A DNA stretch of 64,000 nucleotides, taken from Microglena sp. YARC. Lineage: Eukaryota > Chlorophyta > Chlorophyceae > Chlamydomonadales > Chlamydomonadaceae. Each line of letters begins with the position of its first letter. Positions within the stretch are counted from its first letter, which is position 1. The DNA lies in assembly GCA_022414725.1 (NCBI GenBank), contig CM039462.1, positions 183,213,657 to 183,277,656 of the forward strand, read 5' to 3'. Below, piece by piece: positions 28,701-38,369 of the stretch. The notes under the pieces were generated by a model. That model had not been told where the DNA came from and did no database searches. It saw nothing but the letters and a program-made list of their open reading frames with translations. The translations under genes and the position numbers were made by a program.

Positions 28701-31700
28701 ATTTTACAAGTAGTCTGCATCATTAAAAGGTGCCTTGTGCCAGGGTTTAGAAGTCCGAAAAACACGAATAAGGGCCAGGGTAATTCAAACGGACCCCATG
28801 CGTTGCGTCATGGGACGCACCCTAATTCGGTAGGTTGCGTCCAGGGACGCAACCAATTTCGTAAGTTGCGTCCTGGGACGCAGTCAAGTCCTTAGGCTGC
28901 AACCCAAAAATTCCATATTCCCCTCACACAGAATCTGCTGCACGTTGCGTCCCATGCGAGAAGTGAGACGCAACCATCATCTCGAATCTGCGTCTGCGAC
29001 GCAACCAATCTACGAAAGCTGTGTCCGGGACGCAACGGACCCTCCCATGTTGCGTCCTGCGACGCAAAGGACCCTCCCCTGTTGCGTCCTGCGACGCAGG
29101 ACGCTGCGTCCTGCACTTCCCTGATAAGGGCTTGACGAAATAACAGCACGAGCTTCAAAGGCATGCGCAACAAGCATGGAGCGAAGAAAGCGAAATAAAT
29201 GTATACTTGGTTTGTAGAAAAGCAAAGAGTGTCCATGATGTACCCGTAGTTATCGAGATTCCACAAGCAAAAACAAGACAAAAAAATCACTGAGTGTAGC
29301 GTACCCAGGAGATAAACAAAGAGAGAGAGTCGTAGAACTCCTAGGTGGCAACCTATTTACCATTTACCCCCTGTCCGAAATCAAATACAAGACCATACCG
29401 CCTGTCAAAGCGCCCCAGGCAAAAACGCCACTCAGAAGGGACAAGAACACACTAAGCAAAACTTCAGACAGCGGCAGAAAGTCCACAAGTCCAGTGCCCA
29501 TATATTAAGAGTCCACAAGCAAGCTAAAGGAGAGAAGGCACAGGGGAGCTACTAAACCGACAATGAGGCAGACAAACTCTCCCTATCCAACGGCAAACGC
29601 TATCCAAATCATCTCCAGCGCCACAAGCAAGACAGATGCTAAGTCCTCCCCTTAAGGGGGGTGGGGGGGGGTGGGGGGGGGGGGGTCTTCGGGGAAGGGA
29701 CTCATCCTGGACAAGAAACATCCAGCACCACAAGCAAAGACTGATGCTAAGACCTCCCCATAAGGGGGTGGGGGGGTGGGGGTGTGTGCTCAGGGAAGGG
29801 ACTCATCCTGGACAGATGGAAGGACGGACAGAGAATTGAGGCTCACCCGAAGGTGCAGCCAGAAGGCCCACGACCAGGGGCCACAGCAAGGGGTAAGACA
29901 GCAGAGGTGGTAGAGGTGAACCTTGGGGAGGGGGGTTCGCCAGTCCAAAGAGAAAAGCGATGACGGCAGCAGGAGGTCCTCGGCCCTCGTGCCCTAACGT
30001 GAGGGCGTTTTCCCCTCTCCTAAAAGCGAAATCTGGCAGCGAAGTGATGCCCGAAAAAGGGGCATGTGCAGAAGCAGGGCTGAACTTGTAGTACCCAGGT
30101 TTCCTGCACCTTGTACGGCTATTGGGCTACCGCACAGGCTGCGAGAGGGTTTGCGGCTTCCACGCAAATGCGTGAAAGCCAAGAGAGCGAAATCTGGTAG
30201 CGAAGTGATGCCGGAAAAAAGGGAACCTGCCGCCCCAGACGTTTTTTCAACGTAGGCTTATTTTTGTACGTTGCGTCGTATCTACGTGCATCATTCAATC
30301 TTCGGAGTGGCGCAGTGGCCAGCGTGATGGGCCCATAGCCCATAGGTCCCTGTATCGAGACCAGGCTCCGAAAGGATTTCATCTTAGCGGCAGTGGTATA
30401 GTGGTAGCATAGTTCCCTGCCACGGAACAGACGGGGATTCGATTTCTCCCTGTCGCATATTTTTGTGCGGCCATTGATGCAGATGTGCTGTTATGCCCGC
30501 GTGTGCCTTCAAAATAAATACAGGATTTATTTTTAGTTCAGTAGTCACTTGTGAAGCTCCCTGCTGGCGCGGTCACATACTAAACGGTCATGATATAGCT
30601 TTCAAACCACCCCAGGCCTAGTCACCCCTACATGCATTATCAGTTGATGACCATCAGCAGTTCAGCATACATCAGGTCCTAGCAAAGCCTTTAAACTGTC
30701 TAAATTGTGCAGCTTCTAGGCAGCTCCCCTGGCTTGCTATTCAGCCATAACAAACGCAAGCTAGTGCACAGGGAGCTGCCTAGACGCGAACTGTTCGGCA
30801 ACCAGCAACAGCTTCTAGGCAACTCCCTGTGCACTAGCTTGCGTTTGTTATGGCTGAATAGCAAGCCAGGGGAGCTGCCTAGAAGCTGCTGCTGGTTGCC
30901 GAACAGTTCATCATCATCATCAATTCATCATCATGCCGCGATTGCTTTGCTAAGGTAATAGACAAGTAGGGTTAGATGGACACATTGTGCAGTCGCCTTG
31001 AATCATCCCCTAAAGGCCTTAGGCTAAAGCCCTATTCGCTAGCAGGATAGGAGCACCGCTCCTTAGGACTGTTAGGGTGCCTGCGCCTACCCCTCTTACG
31101 AGGGGCAGTGGCAGTGGCAGCCCCCCTTGCATGCCTTCATGAGCGCGTTCGTCAAGTTGCTAATGTTGTTGGGACTGACGCCAATGTCACAAGCGTGACA
31201 TAACAGGAGGCAAGGTCCACCTTCTTCAATCCGCGTACAGAAGTTTCCTCTTCAGTCAGAAGCCGGTGGGGCTTTCTCGAGAATGGCCAAGACGGCTGCA
31301 GGCGACTTCCAATCGCTCTTATAACTTTGTTAGCCAGCTTCATTCAGAAGGCTATTTGCCGTTTTCATTTGGAACAGTGCGAAGAAAGCAAATAGCAAGT
31401 TCGAGCAACTGTCGACGGCTCAAACTGCCCATATAGATCTATCTAGTAAATCGGGACTGGGGGGGGCGTCGGACAAGGGATATTTATTGGCTTCGCGAAT
31501 ATAGATATCTATACAGATCTATATAGACCAATAGATCTGTATAGATCTATTGGTCTTTGCCTCTCCCTATATATGTGCCCCATATCGATTTCGCGTATAG
31601 ATTTACATATATATTTTTATATATATAAATATGTGCCCCATATCAGTCCCGTTTCAATGAATGGTTCAATGGTTGAGCTTGTTGAACTGATGAAGGTCCT

Positions 31701-32898
31701 GGGTTTGAATCCCCACGGTTGCGCTTAAGCGTCCGCGGCCCTGTCAACCGTCATGGTTCCTTAGTCCAGGTAAAGTAGCAGCCCCTTTTCTACCACCGTA
31801 AGACGGGGCTCCTTTAATACCACACCTCACCAGGCGCTCTCATTACTTATGTGCCCCATGCAAGAGGGGGCAATCTGAGCTTGTCAAAAAATCTCGACAC
31901 CAGCAGGATCATCGAAACTCGAAATTCAAATATCCTGCCGGTTCGAACTTCGAATTTCAAATTTCTCGACAACGTCAGAAAGCGACAGGATATGATTTCA
32001 CATGCAAGTATTTGTATTAATGTCATAATTACAAAATAATTGTTGTTGTTACATTAATTGTTGTTACATTAATTGTTGTTAATACTATTAATTTGTAACA
32101 AATGATTTCACATTCAAGTATTTGTATTAATGTCATAATTACAAATTAATTGTTGTTGTTACATTAATTGTTGTTACATTAATTATTGCTAATGATATTA
32201 ATTTGTAACAAATGATTTCACATTCAAGTATTTGTATTAATGTTATGATAGCCCCTGGTGGGGTGTGGTATTAATAGGGGGCGGCAAATAGATCTATATT
32301 GCCCCAACGTATAGATCTATATAGATCTATATATAGCAAAATATATCTATATCTGGTATATCGGTACCTCAGGGAGGCCTCTGAAAAATCTGGGATTTAT
32401 TTTACATGTATTCTGCATCATATCAAGGTGCCTCGTGCCTTCAAAAAAAATACAGGATTTATTTTTCGTTCAGTAATCACTTGTGAAGCTCGCTGCCGAC
32501 GCGGTCACATACTAAACAGTCACGACATAGCCTCCCAAACCAACCCAGGCCTAGTCCTCCCTACCCCCATCATCAGTTCATCACCCTCAGCAGTTCAGCA
32601 TACATCAGGTCCTAGAGAAGTCTATACACTGTCTAATTTTTGCACCTTCTAGGCAGCTCCCCTGGCTGGATATTCGGACAAAACTAACGCAAGCTAGTGC
32701 ACAAGGAGCTGCCTAGAAGCTCCTACTGGTTGCTGAACAGTTCATCATCATCATCAATTCATCATCATGCCGCAATTGCTTCGCTAGGGTAGTAGACTAG
32801 TAGGGTTACATGGACACATTGTGCAGTCGCCCTGAATCATTTCCTAAAGGCCATAGGCTGAAGTGTGGGTGGGTGGGTGAAGGTGCGTGTGTGTGTGT

Positions 32899-32934
<36 letters not shown>

Positions 32935-35900
32935 CTCGACTGCTTCAAGAACCTCGTCAGGGACCAGAATTTAGAACGCGCATCAGAACGCGTTGCGCGC
33001 GCGCGTTTTCTTGCCCAACTGCCCCTTGTGCGAAGCTGGGCGCGAAGGTCTAAGTGACGTCCAGCCTGGCGAAGAAGGGCTGTCCAGGTCCAGTTCCACA
33101 ACGCAGCCGGCTCGGTTGGTTGAGCCCCCCTTGCATGCCTTCATGTGCGCGTTCGTCGAGTTGCTAATGTTGTTGAGACTGACGCCAATGTCATAAGCGC
33201 GACTAAAAAAGAGGCAAGGTCCACCTTCTTCAATCCGCGCATTGAAGTTTGCTCTCCAGTTAGAAGCCGGTGGGGCTTTCTCGAGAATGGCCAAGACGGC
33301 TGCAGGCGACTTACGATCGCTCTTAAAACTTTGTAAGCCAGCTTCATTCAGAAGGCTATTTGCCGTTTTCATTTGGAACAGTGCGAAGAAAGCAAATAGG
33401 AGGAGCGAGGAGTAGTTCGTCGGCTCAAACGGCTCATGTAGATCTATATAGATATATCGGGACCGGGGGGGGCGTCGGACAAGGGATATCGATAGATCTA
33501 TCGGCTTCGCGAATATAGATCTATATAGATCTATATAGACCGATAGATATATATAGATCTATCGGTCTTTGCCGCTCCCTAGGTATTAAGGGAGCCCTGT
33601 CTCATGGCGGTTGAGAACGGCTGAGAACGGCGGTTGAGAACGGCGCTGCTACTTACCTGGACAGTGCTGCCGTGGGGGATGACAGCGACGCGAAGTGCAC
33701 CTTTAGGGATTCAAACCTAGCACCTTATTTTGTTATCGTTATAACAATACCCAGGATGTTCAAAGAGTTATTTTAATTGCCCCTTCCTGCCCCATGGATA
33801 AAATACTCAAGTATGGCTATCCACCCCAAACTACCAACAACAAACCAAACACCAAACACCAAACAATCCAACTACCAACACCAACTACCAACACCAAACA
33901 ATCCAAAACAAAAAAATCCAACAACCAACACAGGGAGTGATGGAGTTGGGTGACATGAACGACACGATCAACGCAATCCAACTACAAACACAAACACCAA
34001 ACACAAACACCAAACACAAACACCAAACACAAACACCAAACACAAACAACAAACACAAACAACAAACACAAACACCAAACACAAACAACAAACACAAACA
34101 CCAAACACAAACAACAAACACAAACAACAAACACAAACAACAAAAAACAAACAACAAACAAAAAGATGTCCTTAAGCACTCACAGCCTGTATAGTTCAAC
34201 AACCAACACCAACACCAAACACCAACACCAACACCAACACCAACCACAAACACAAACACCAAACAATCCGACTACCAACACAGGGGGTTATGGAGTTGGG
34301 TGACATGGACGACCCGATCAACGCATGGGTGTTCGGTCACCAAGATGAGATTTTCAAGTACAGCATGATTGGGACGCACAGCACACAATCAGGTAAGGAG
34401 GGTTGTACCAGCATGCCAGCCACACACAGACACACACACATTTTTGTATGTCAGACTTGATCACCTGATTATGATATGAGTGAGATCTTATAGGATAGCA
34501 TGGTTGGGATGCACACTGCACAATCAGGTAAGGAGTCTTGTGCCAGCATCCTGATTAGAACATGGACGACCCGATCAACACATGGGTGTATGGTCACCAA
34601 GATGAGATTCTCAAGTACACCATGGTTGGGACGCACAGCACACAATCAGGTAAGGAGGCTTGGACCAGCATGCCAGCATGCCAGCCACACACAGACACAC
34701 ACGCATTTCTTTATGTCAGACTTGTACACCTGATTAGGTAATGAGAGAAATATTGAAGGACAGCATGGTTGGGACACACAGTACACAATCAGGTAAGGGG
34801 GGTTGTACTAGCATCCTGATTAGGATATGGACAAGATCTCGAAGTACAGCATGGTTGGGACGCACAGCACACAATCAGGTAAGGGGGTTGTACTAGCATC
34901 CTGATTAGGATATGGACAAGATCTCGAAGTACAGCATGGTTGGGACGCACAGCACACAATCAGGTAAGGAGGGTTGTAACCAGTGGCGGCGTCATCATCT
35001 TGATTAGGATATACTGATACACTCCTTTGCCTGTTTAGGCTACACCAGTATCGTGTATGCAACTCTTTTGCGATCCATTATCAGTGGCGTGGTAGCCATC
35101 ATGAGTAGGATATAAGCATACCCTTCCTTCCACGTTTAGGCTACACCAGTATCGTGGAGGCAGCTCTTTTGCGATCCATTACAAGTGGCGTGGTAGCCAT
35201 CATGAGTACGATATAATCATACCCTTCTTTCCACGTTTATGCAACACCAGTATCGTGGAGGCAGCTATTTTGCGATCCATTACAAGTGGCGGCGTCACTG
35301 ACCTTCCAGCCTGGGACACCAGTATCGTGATCAGGATATACTGATACACTCCTTTCCACTTGCAGGCTACACCAGTATCGTGGATGCATCTCTTTTGCAA
35401 TCCATTCATTGTGGCGGCATCACTGACCGTGCACCCTGGGACACCAGTACCCTGATTAGGATATACTGATACACTCCTTTGCACTTGCAGGCTACACCAG
35501 TATCGTGGAGTCAGCTCTTTTGCCATCCATTATATGTGGCTGCATCACCGTCCTGATTGGTATATACTGATACACTCCATTGCATTTGCAGGCTACACCA
35601 GTATCGTGGAGGCTGCTCTTTTGCGATCCATTATGAGTAGCGGTGTCACTTACCTTCCACCCTGGGACACCAGTATCCTGATTAGGATATACTGATACAC
35701 TCCTTTCCACTTGCAGGCTACACCAGTATCGTGGAGGCAGCTCTTTTGCGATCCATTATAAGTGGCGGTGTCACCGACCTCCCACCCTGGGACAAGTTCC
35801 GCGCTTTGATGGATGCTGGGGGGGTGAAGATTCCTGGTCCGGACTCACCTTTCTTATTCTGCGGTGGGTGACCATGTTGTCTCTTCTTGTCAGACTTGTA

Positions 35901-36654
35901 CACGCACACACACACACACACACACAGGCACTCAGGCAAGCTTACACACACAGGCACTGACACACACACACACAGACAGGCAGCCAGGCACACTTACCCA
36001 CACAGGCACTGACACACACACAGACAGGCACTCAGGCACGCTTACACACACAGGCACTGACACACACACACACACAGACAGGCAGTCAGGCACACTTACC
36101 CACACAGGCACTGACACACACACAGACAGGCACTCAGGCACATACACACACAGGCAAAAACAAAAACAGACAGACACACACACAGGCACGCACAACGCAC
36201 TTCGATGGATGCTGGGGGGGGTGAAGATCCCTGGGTTGGAGTCTCCTTGGTGGGGGGCGTGGTATCAAGGGAGCCCCGTCTTACGGCCGTAGAGAACGGG
36301 CTGCTACTTTACCTGGACAAAGCTACCATGGCGGTTGACAGCGACGGCGCACACTAAAGCGCACCTGTAGGGATTCAAACCCAGCACCTTCATCGTTCCA
36401 ATGAGCTCAACCATTGAACCATTCGTCAAAATGGGATATGTTATGCGTTACGTAAGGAGACAGCCCCTTTCTGTGATATGCAATGGTCTAGTGGTATGGA
36501 TATCCCTAAAAAAAGTCTCTTAATCGTTGGCCCCAGCGCAAGCGAACGGACTGGCCACCTCATCCTCACACCCCAGCATAAAACGTAAGATGTATTATTT
36601 ATGTATTTATTTACTTGTGTATTTATTTATTTATTTGTGTATTTATTTATTTGT

Positions 36655-36690
<36 letters not shown>

Positions 36691-38369
36691 ATTACCTGGG
36701 AATTACTATAAAAACAAACGTGCCACATGCGCATACCGTACTGACAGGAACATTTAACGTGTTAATTTGACGGAAGCAACCGTCAAATTGAGGCGTATAG
36801 TATATTCCTCAGCAAAAAAAAACGTCAATCTGTTATCAGGCACAATATTAGGGTATAGGCTCCACATAGGGCTTACTACCCCGCCTTGGGACCTGCTGCC
36901 TGCGCCTGCCGGCTCAACACGCAGCGCTCAACAAGCTTTCCCAGATCTCATCGCCGAGCCTCTCGATAGATCCCCCCGGGGACGTTTGCGACCTCTAGTA
37001 GCTCAAAATCACCATAAGCAAAGCACTCAGCAGGGCTTTTTGAAACTTCTAGAGCCTAGACAGATCACCGCCTCTAACAACCAATTGATCCGGGAATCGT
37101 AACCATACGACTACCCCGGCGACGATGAGCAGGAAGTATTTCACTCAAAGGGCAGTGAACTTCCTATAAACTCTGGGGTACCTTCTGGATGGGTCAGAGT
37201 TTAAAACCAGACATCAGACGAAGAAGTATGTGAAGTGGGAGGCCTTCCACAATCTAGTGGCCATTGAAAGGCACCCATCTCTCAACTCCAAGTGGTTGAT
37301 CACACTTTCCACTACAAGACACCATTTGGGAGGCATTGAGACCACTGTGCAAAGCCTCAGAACCCACTATCCCAAGGCTGGCCAATCTGAAATTTTGATG
37401 CAATTAATTCGATCATTTTACACAGTGTACAACAAGCTAATTATCATGATTATTAATGTTGTTCATATTTATAAATGTTGTTCATATGGTTAAGTCGTTC
37501 CAACAATATTTCATAGTGGCCTTGTAAATACTTGTTTTGTCTTGAAACTTGAGCTTGGTTACATGTCTCCATGCCTCCAGCCAGGAACATGTAAAGGCAA
37601 ATTGGCAGCTCACCTTCTGAAGAAAGGCAATGAACCAATGCAACATGTTCAAGTAGAAACATTCAGTTGTATGAATGGATTGTATTATATTTAAAACCGT
37701 CAAATGAATAACGTTAAACTATATTCCTTTAGAATAAACGGCAAATTTAAACGTCAAATTATAATAAAACCCCTCAAAACGACCGTCAAATTTTAGAAAC
37801 GTTAAACTTTCCTGTCAGTACGGTACTCACATCCAACTAACATCCAACTAACATCCAACCAACATCCAACTACTGATACGCCATCTAACTACTCATGCGC
37901 CAACTAACATCCAACTAACATCCAACTAACATCCAACTAACATCCAACTAACATCCAACTACTGATACGCCATCTAACTACTCATGCGCCAACTAACATC
38001 CAACTAACATCCAACTTCTCGTGTGCCACCCTACTAATGCGCCAACTAACATCCAACTAACATCCAACTAACATCCAACAACTCATGCGCCATCCAACTA
38101 CTAATGCGCCAACTAACATCTAACTAACATCCAACTACTCATGGGCCGTCCAACTACTAATGCGCCAACTAACATCCAACTAACATCCAACTAATGCGCC
38201 AGCGAACATCAAACCAACATCCAACTAACATCAAACTAACATCAAACTTCTCATGCACAATCTTGCAGGGAGGGTGGTGGAGACCAACATATCGTCGTTA
38301 TATAAGCTTCTAAAAGATGGGAGCTTGGCTGGCCTAATGATATCAAGTTCTGCGCCTGAGTCTGACTAG
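22687..38369 (+). CDS. gene B: unrecognised protein, 6 exons, 189 codons
   Basis: Exons 22687-22789, 25289-25311, 25939-26025, 34284-34392, 35717-35863 and 38269-38369 join in frame at every GT-AG junction. The product starts [20 protein letters not shown], Arg/Ala-rich and acid-free for 30 residues, which suggests a mitochondrial or plastid leader. The body is soluble with no transmembrane segment. Memorable blocks are [71 protein letters not shown] and [16 protein letters not shown] near the end. I do not recognise the family and assign no function. The exon joining rests on phase and on the array rule, so extra exons in the 8-kb intron 3 are possible. Confidence 0.75.
22800..24078. repeat. 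G/T-rich satellite with AGATCCAATTAACATGG
   Basis: About 14 copies of GGAGATCCAATTAACATGG and variants are set in long GGTGGTGGGG and (TG)n runs in gene B intron 1. The very first GGGGAGATCC lies 40 bases after the exon 1 donor. Dozens of long frames on both strands (Gly/Val/Trp-rich or Pro/His/Thr-rich) are artefacts. Confidence 0.95.
24079..25275. repeat. CATTGGTTGTCAT repeat array
   Basis: About 14 units of 60-150 bp containing CATTGGTTGTCATGCATTG, CATTCTCCCTAA and CCCTCCATTCAATGCACAGT. The array runs to within 15 bases of gene B exon 2, so its TGTCATTGATCCCAG end supplies the acceptor. Confidence 0.93.
25289..25311 (+). CDS. gene B exon 2 (23-nt microexon)
   Basis: Acceptor CCCAGAATAG and donor CTGAAG/GTATGC bound 23 bases reading V(L)DHTKLK after the shared Val codon. 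The alternative AG five bases upstream gives an immediate stop, which decides the choice. Very short, so the call depends on phase linkage between exons 1 and 3. Confidence 0.55.
25312..25830. repeat. G-rich GGGGCAGAGCAGGTGGATGG minisatellite
   Basis: About 12 units of GGGGCAGAGCAGGTGGATGG and GTGAGAGGGGG with G runs up to about 30 (25750-25770, 25805-25820). Fills gene B intron 2. Frames across it are artefacts. Confidence 0.93.
25939..26025 (+). CDS. gene B exon 3 (87 nt)
   Basis: Acceptor CACACCAG, donor GCAAAG/GTGGGTAG, phase 0 at both ends. Codes [19 protein letters not shown] then [10 protein letters not shown]. Its last 30 bases and donor are copied about eleven times downstream. Confidence 0.75.
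26070..27385 (+). repeat. array of about 11 gene B exon 3 3'-half copies
   Basis: Units of about 110-125 bp each contain CCAAAAGCATTCATCCCTCT, TTAGCAAAG and a donor-like GTAGGTAG or GTGGGTAG, followed by ACAGGGCTTTTCTA and one arm of the family F MITE (CTTCTGGGCAGCTCCCTGAG). Thus the duplicated unit is exon end + donor + MITE arm. Most copies keep GT; the one near 27090 has lost it (GATGGGTAG). Minus-strand frames through it are artefacts. Confidence 0.92.
27386..27528. other. gene B intron 3, AT-rich
   Basis: AT-rich stretch with TAATTATATTAATTATAATA; nothing coding seen. Confidence 0.5.
27529..27765 (+). mobile_element. tRNA-derived SINE-like element (family S, variant)
   Basis: The head has an A-box-like AATTGGTCTAGTGGTACA and a B-box-like GGGTTATATTCCC. 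The body ends CACGCCCCACCAGGCGTTAT, shared with other family S members. Confidence 0.6.
27766..28577. other. gene B intron 3: GAAGTGTT repeats, no exon seen
   Basis: Contains (ATTAC)n at about 28148-28212 and five or six diverged units of about 65-110 bp built on AAGTGAAGT and CCAAATCATCC. The 75-codon frame 27859-28086 has no support. Confidence 0.55.
28795..29115. repeat. GTTGCGTCC...GGACGCAAC palindromic repeats
   Basis: About ten units of TTGCGTCCTGGGACGCAACC separated by 10-15 variable bases. Each unit is itself a hairpin. Confidence 0.85.
30302..30372 (+). tRNA. tRNA-Met-like (CAT), possibly degenerate
   Basis: A 7-bp acceptor stem (TCGGAGT with GCTCCGA), a 3-bp D stem, and an anticodon stem ATGGG/CCCAT with loop CCCATAG, giving anticodon CAT. 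The T loop is ATCGAGA with one mismatch in its stem, and loop position 33 is C instead of T. It may be functional or a tRNA-derived relic. Confidence 0.45.
30387..30457 (+). tRNA. tRNA-Gly (GCC)
   Basis: Acceptor GCGGCAG pairs with CTGTCGC plus discriminator A. The anticodon stem GTTCC/GGAAC is perfect with loop CTGCCAC, anticodon GCC. The T arm is GGGGA-TTCGATT-TCTCC. A run of five T at 30460-30464 can end Pol III transcription. It lies 14 bases after the tRNA-Met-like sequence. Confidence 0.7.
30706..30910. mobile_element. two back-to-back family F MITE arms
   Basis: CAGCTTCTAGGCAGCTCC and GCACAGGGAGCTGCCTAG, then a second pair with GTTGCCGAACAGTTC, form two overlapping hairpins. A related single copy is at 32643-32742 in H2 and 51048-51150 in H4, so this MITE belongs to the H backbone. 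Confidence 0.7.
31646..31860 (+). mobile_element. tRNA-derived SINE-like element (family S)
   Basis: Begins TCAATGAATGGTTCAATGGT (A-box-like) and continues with GGGTTTGAATCCCC (B-box-like). The tail ends CACCTCACCAGGCGCTCTCA. Its reverse complement matches the element at 41627-41835 and the one split by H2. Confidence 0.65.
31980..32245. repeat. TTGTTGTTACATTAATTG duplication
   Basis: Two and a half units of about 115 bp with ATGATTTCACATTCAAGTAT and TTGTTGTTACATTAATTG. Gene B intron 3. Confidence 0.8.
32246..33745 (-). mobile_element. SINE-like family S copy split by hAT-like element H2
   Basis: CCCTGGTGGGGTGTGGTATTAA (32252-32274) and GGTATTAAGGGAGCCCTG onward (33582-33745) are the two parts of one family S element. 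H2 sits between them with an exact 8-bp duplication, so S is older than H2. Confidence 0.75.
32275..33581. mobile_element. hAT-like element H2 (1.3 kb, perfect 8-bp TSD)
   Basis: Starts TAGGGGGCGGCAAATAGATC, ends GTCTTTGCCGCTCCCTA. The target duplication GGTATTAA is exact on both sides. It contains a family F MITE (about 32643), a GGGTGGGTG/poly-G run (32870-32935) and a 450-bp stretch (32960-33410) whose minus frames are partly open, but no complete transposase can be read. Confidence 0.88.
33820..34283. repeat. CAAACACCAAACACAAACAA tract with a half-exon copy
   Basis: AAC/ACC-rich simple repeat before gene B exon 4. Inside it, 33925-33975 is a 5'-half copy of exon 4 (acceptor CCAACACAG, then TGATGGAGTTGGGTGACATG). 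A second copy of only the ACCAACACCAA tract leads into the true acceptor. Confidence 0.88.
34284..34392 (+). CDS. gene B exon 4 (109 nt)
   Basis: Acceptor CCAACACAG, donor AATCAG/GTAAGGAG. Codes [19 protein letters not shown], then [17 protein letters not shown] and one base. Both halves are copied in the neighbouring introns: one 5' copy upstream, about five 3' copies downstream. Confidence 0.78.
34490..34985 (+). repeat. five 3'-end copies of gene B exon 4 with donors
   Basis: CATGGTTGGGACGCACAGCA / CACAATCAGGTAAGG occurs near 34499, 34620, 34765, 34852 and 34937. The copy at about 34560-34660 is nearly the whole exon (from GACCCGATCAACACATGGGT on). All keep a GTAAGG donor. Confidence 0.92.
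35030..35716 (+). repeat. six 5'-half copies of gene B exon 5 with acceptors
   Basis: AGGCTACACCAGTATCGTGG and CTCTTTTGCGATCCATTA recur near 35037, 35138, 35243, 35366, 35490 and 35591, at roughly 100-125 bp spacing, each after CCACTTGCAG, CACGTTTAG or similar. The copy near 35243 has lost its AG (TTTATGCAACACC). The spacers contain CTGATTAGGATATACTGATA. Confidence 0.95.
35717..35863 (+). CDS. gene B exon 5 (147 nt)
   Basis: Acceptor CACTTGCAG, donor TCTGCG/GTGGGTGA, phase 1 at both ends. Codes [35 protein letters not shown] and [14 protein letters not shown] 3'-part copy lies at about 36195-36240. Confidence 0.8.
35864..36240. repeat. CACACAGGCACTGACACACA tract and exon 5 3' copy
   Basis: 35895-36190 is a CACACACAGGCACT microsatellite. 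At 36195-36240 follows a copy of the exon 5 segment TTCGATGGATGCTGGGGGGG plus TGAAGATCCCTGG, which then diverges before any donor. Confidence 0.88.
36241..36440 (-). mobile_element. SINE-like family S copy
   Basis: On the minus strand: GAATGGTTCAATGGTTGAGC, GGGTTTGAATCCCTACAGG, then CTACGGCCGTAAGACGGGGC and a CCACGCCCC end. It follows directly after the exon 5 fragment. Confidence 0.65.
36590..36690. repeat. (TTTA)n microsatellite
   Basis: TATTTATTTATTTGTG repeats over about 100 bases. Confidence 0.95.
36734..37825. mobile_element. 1.1-kb DNA transposon with 26-bp inverted ends
   Basis: Left end TACCGTACTGACAGGAACAT and right end (reverse complement) TACCGTACTGACAGGAAAGT, 24 of 26 matching. 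Further GACGGTCAAATT / AACGTCAAATT words flank the inside. The terminal TA may be a TA target duplication. An inner 37230-37493 frame ([18 protein letters not shown]) is not recognised. No clear transposase. Confidence 0.7.
37826..38250. repeat. AACTAACATCC minisatellite
   Basis: About 35 AACTAACATCC-type words grouped in units by TACTCATGCGCCA. It forms the pyrimidine-poor region leading to the gene B exon 6 acceptor. Confidence 0.95.
38269..38369 (+). CDS. gene B exon 6 (C-terminus, stop)
   Basis: Acceptor CAATCTTGCAG and stop TAG at 38367-38369. Codes [17 protein letters not shown] and [15 protein letters not shown]. The phase fits exon 5. It is the founder of the tandem copies that follow, being the only one with a full acceptor context. 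Confidence 0.75.

Larger units (their letters stand above)
28742..30502. mobile_element. insert within H1 carrying two tRNA sequences
   Basis: Relative to H2, extra DNA begins after CCTTGTGCC and ends before GTGTGCCTTC, so TGTGCC is repeated at both ends. It holds GGACGCAACC palindromic repeats (28795-29115), G-rich stretches near 29660 and 29770 that are copies of each other, and two tRNA-like sequences. Whether this is one transposon or captured host DNA is open. Confidence 0.5.
28578..31569. mobile_element. hAT-like element H1, with a nested insert
   Basis: Starts TAGGGGGCGGGAAATAG and ends TCTTTGCCTCTCCCTA, with AGATCTATATAGATC palindromes at both ends. Flanks TATATATG / TATATGTG match 7 of 8. 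Its backbone (for example GGTATATCGGTACGTCAAGG and CTTCATTCAGAAGGCTATTT) is shared with H2, H3 and H4. A 1.76-kb insert (about 28742-30502) splits it. No intact transposase seen. Confidence 0.8.
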
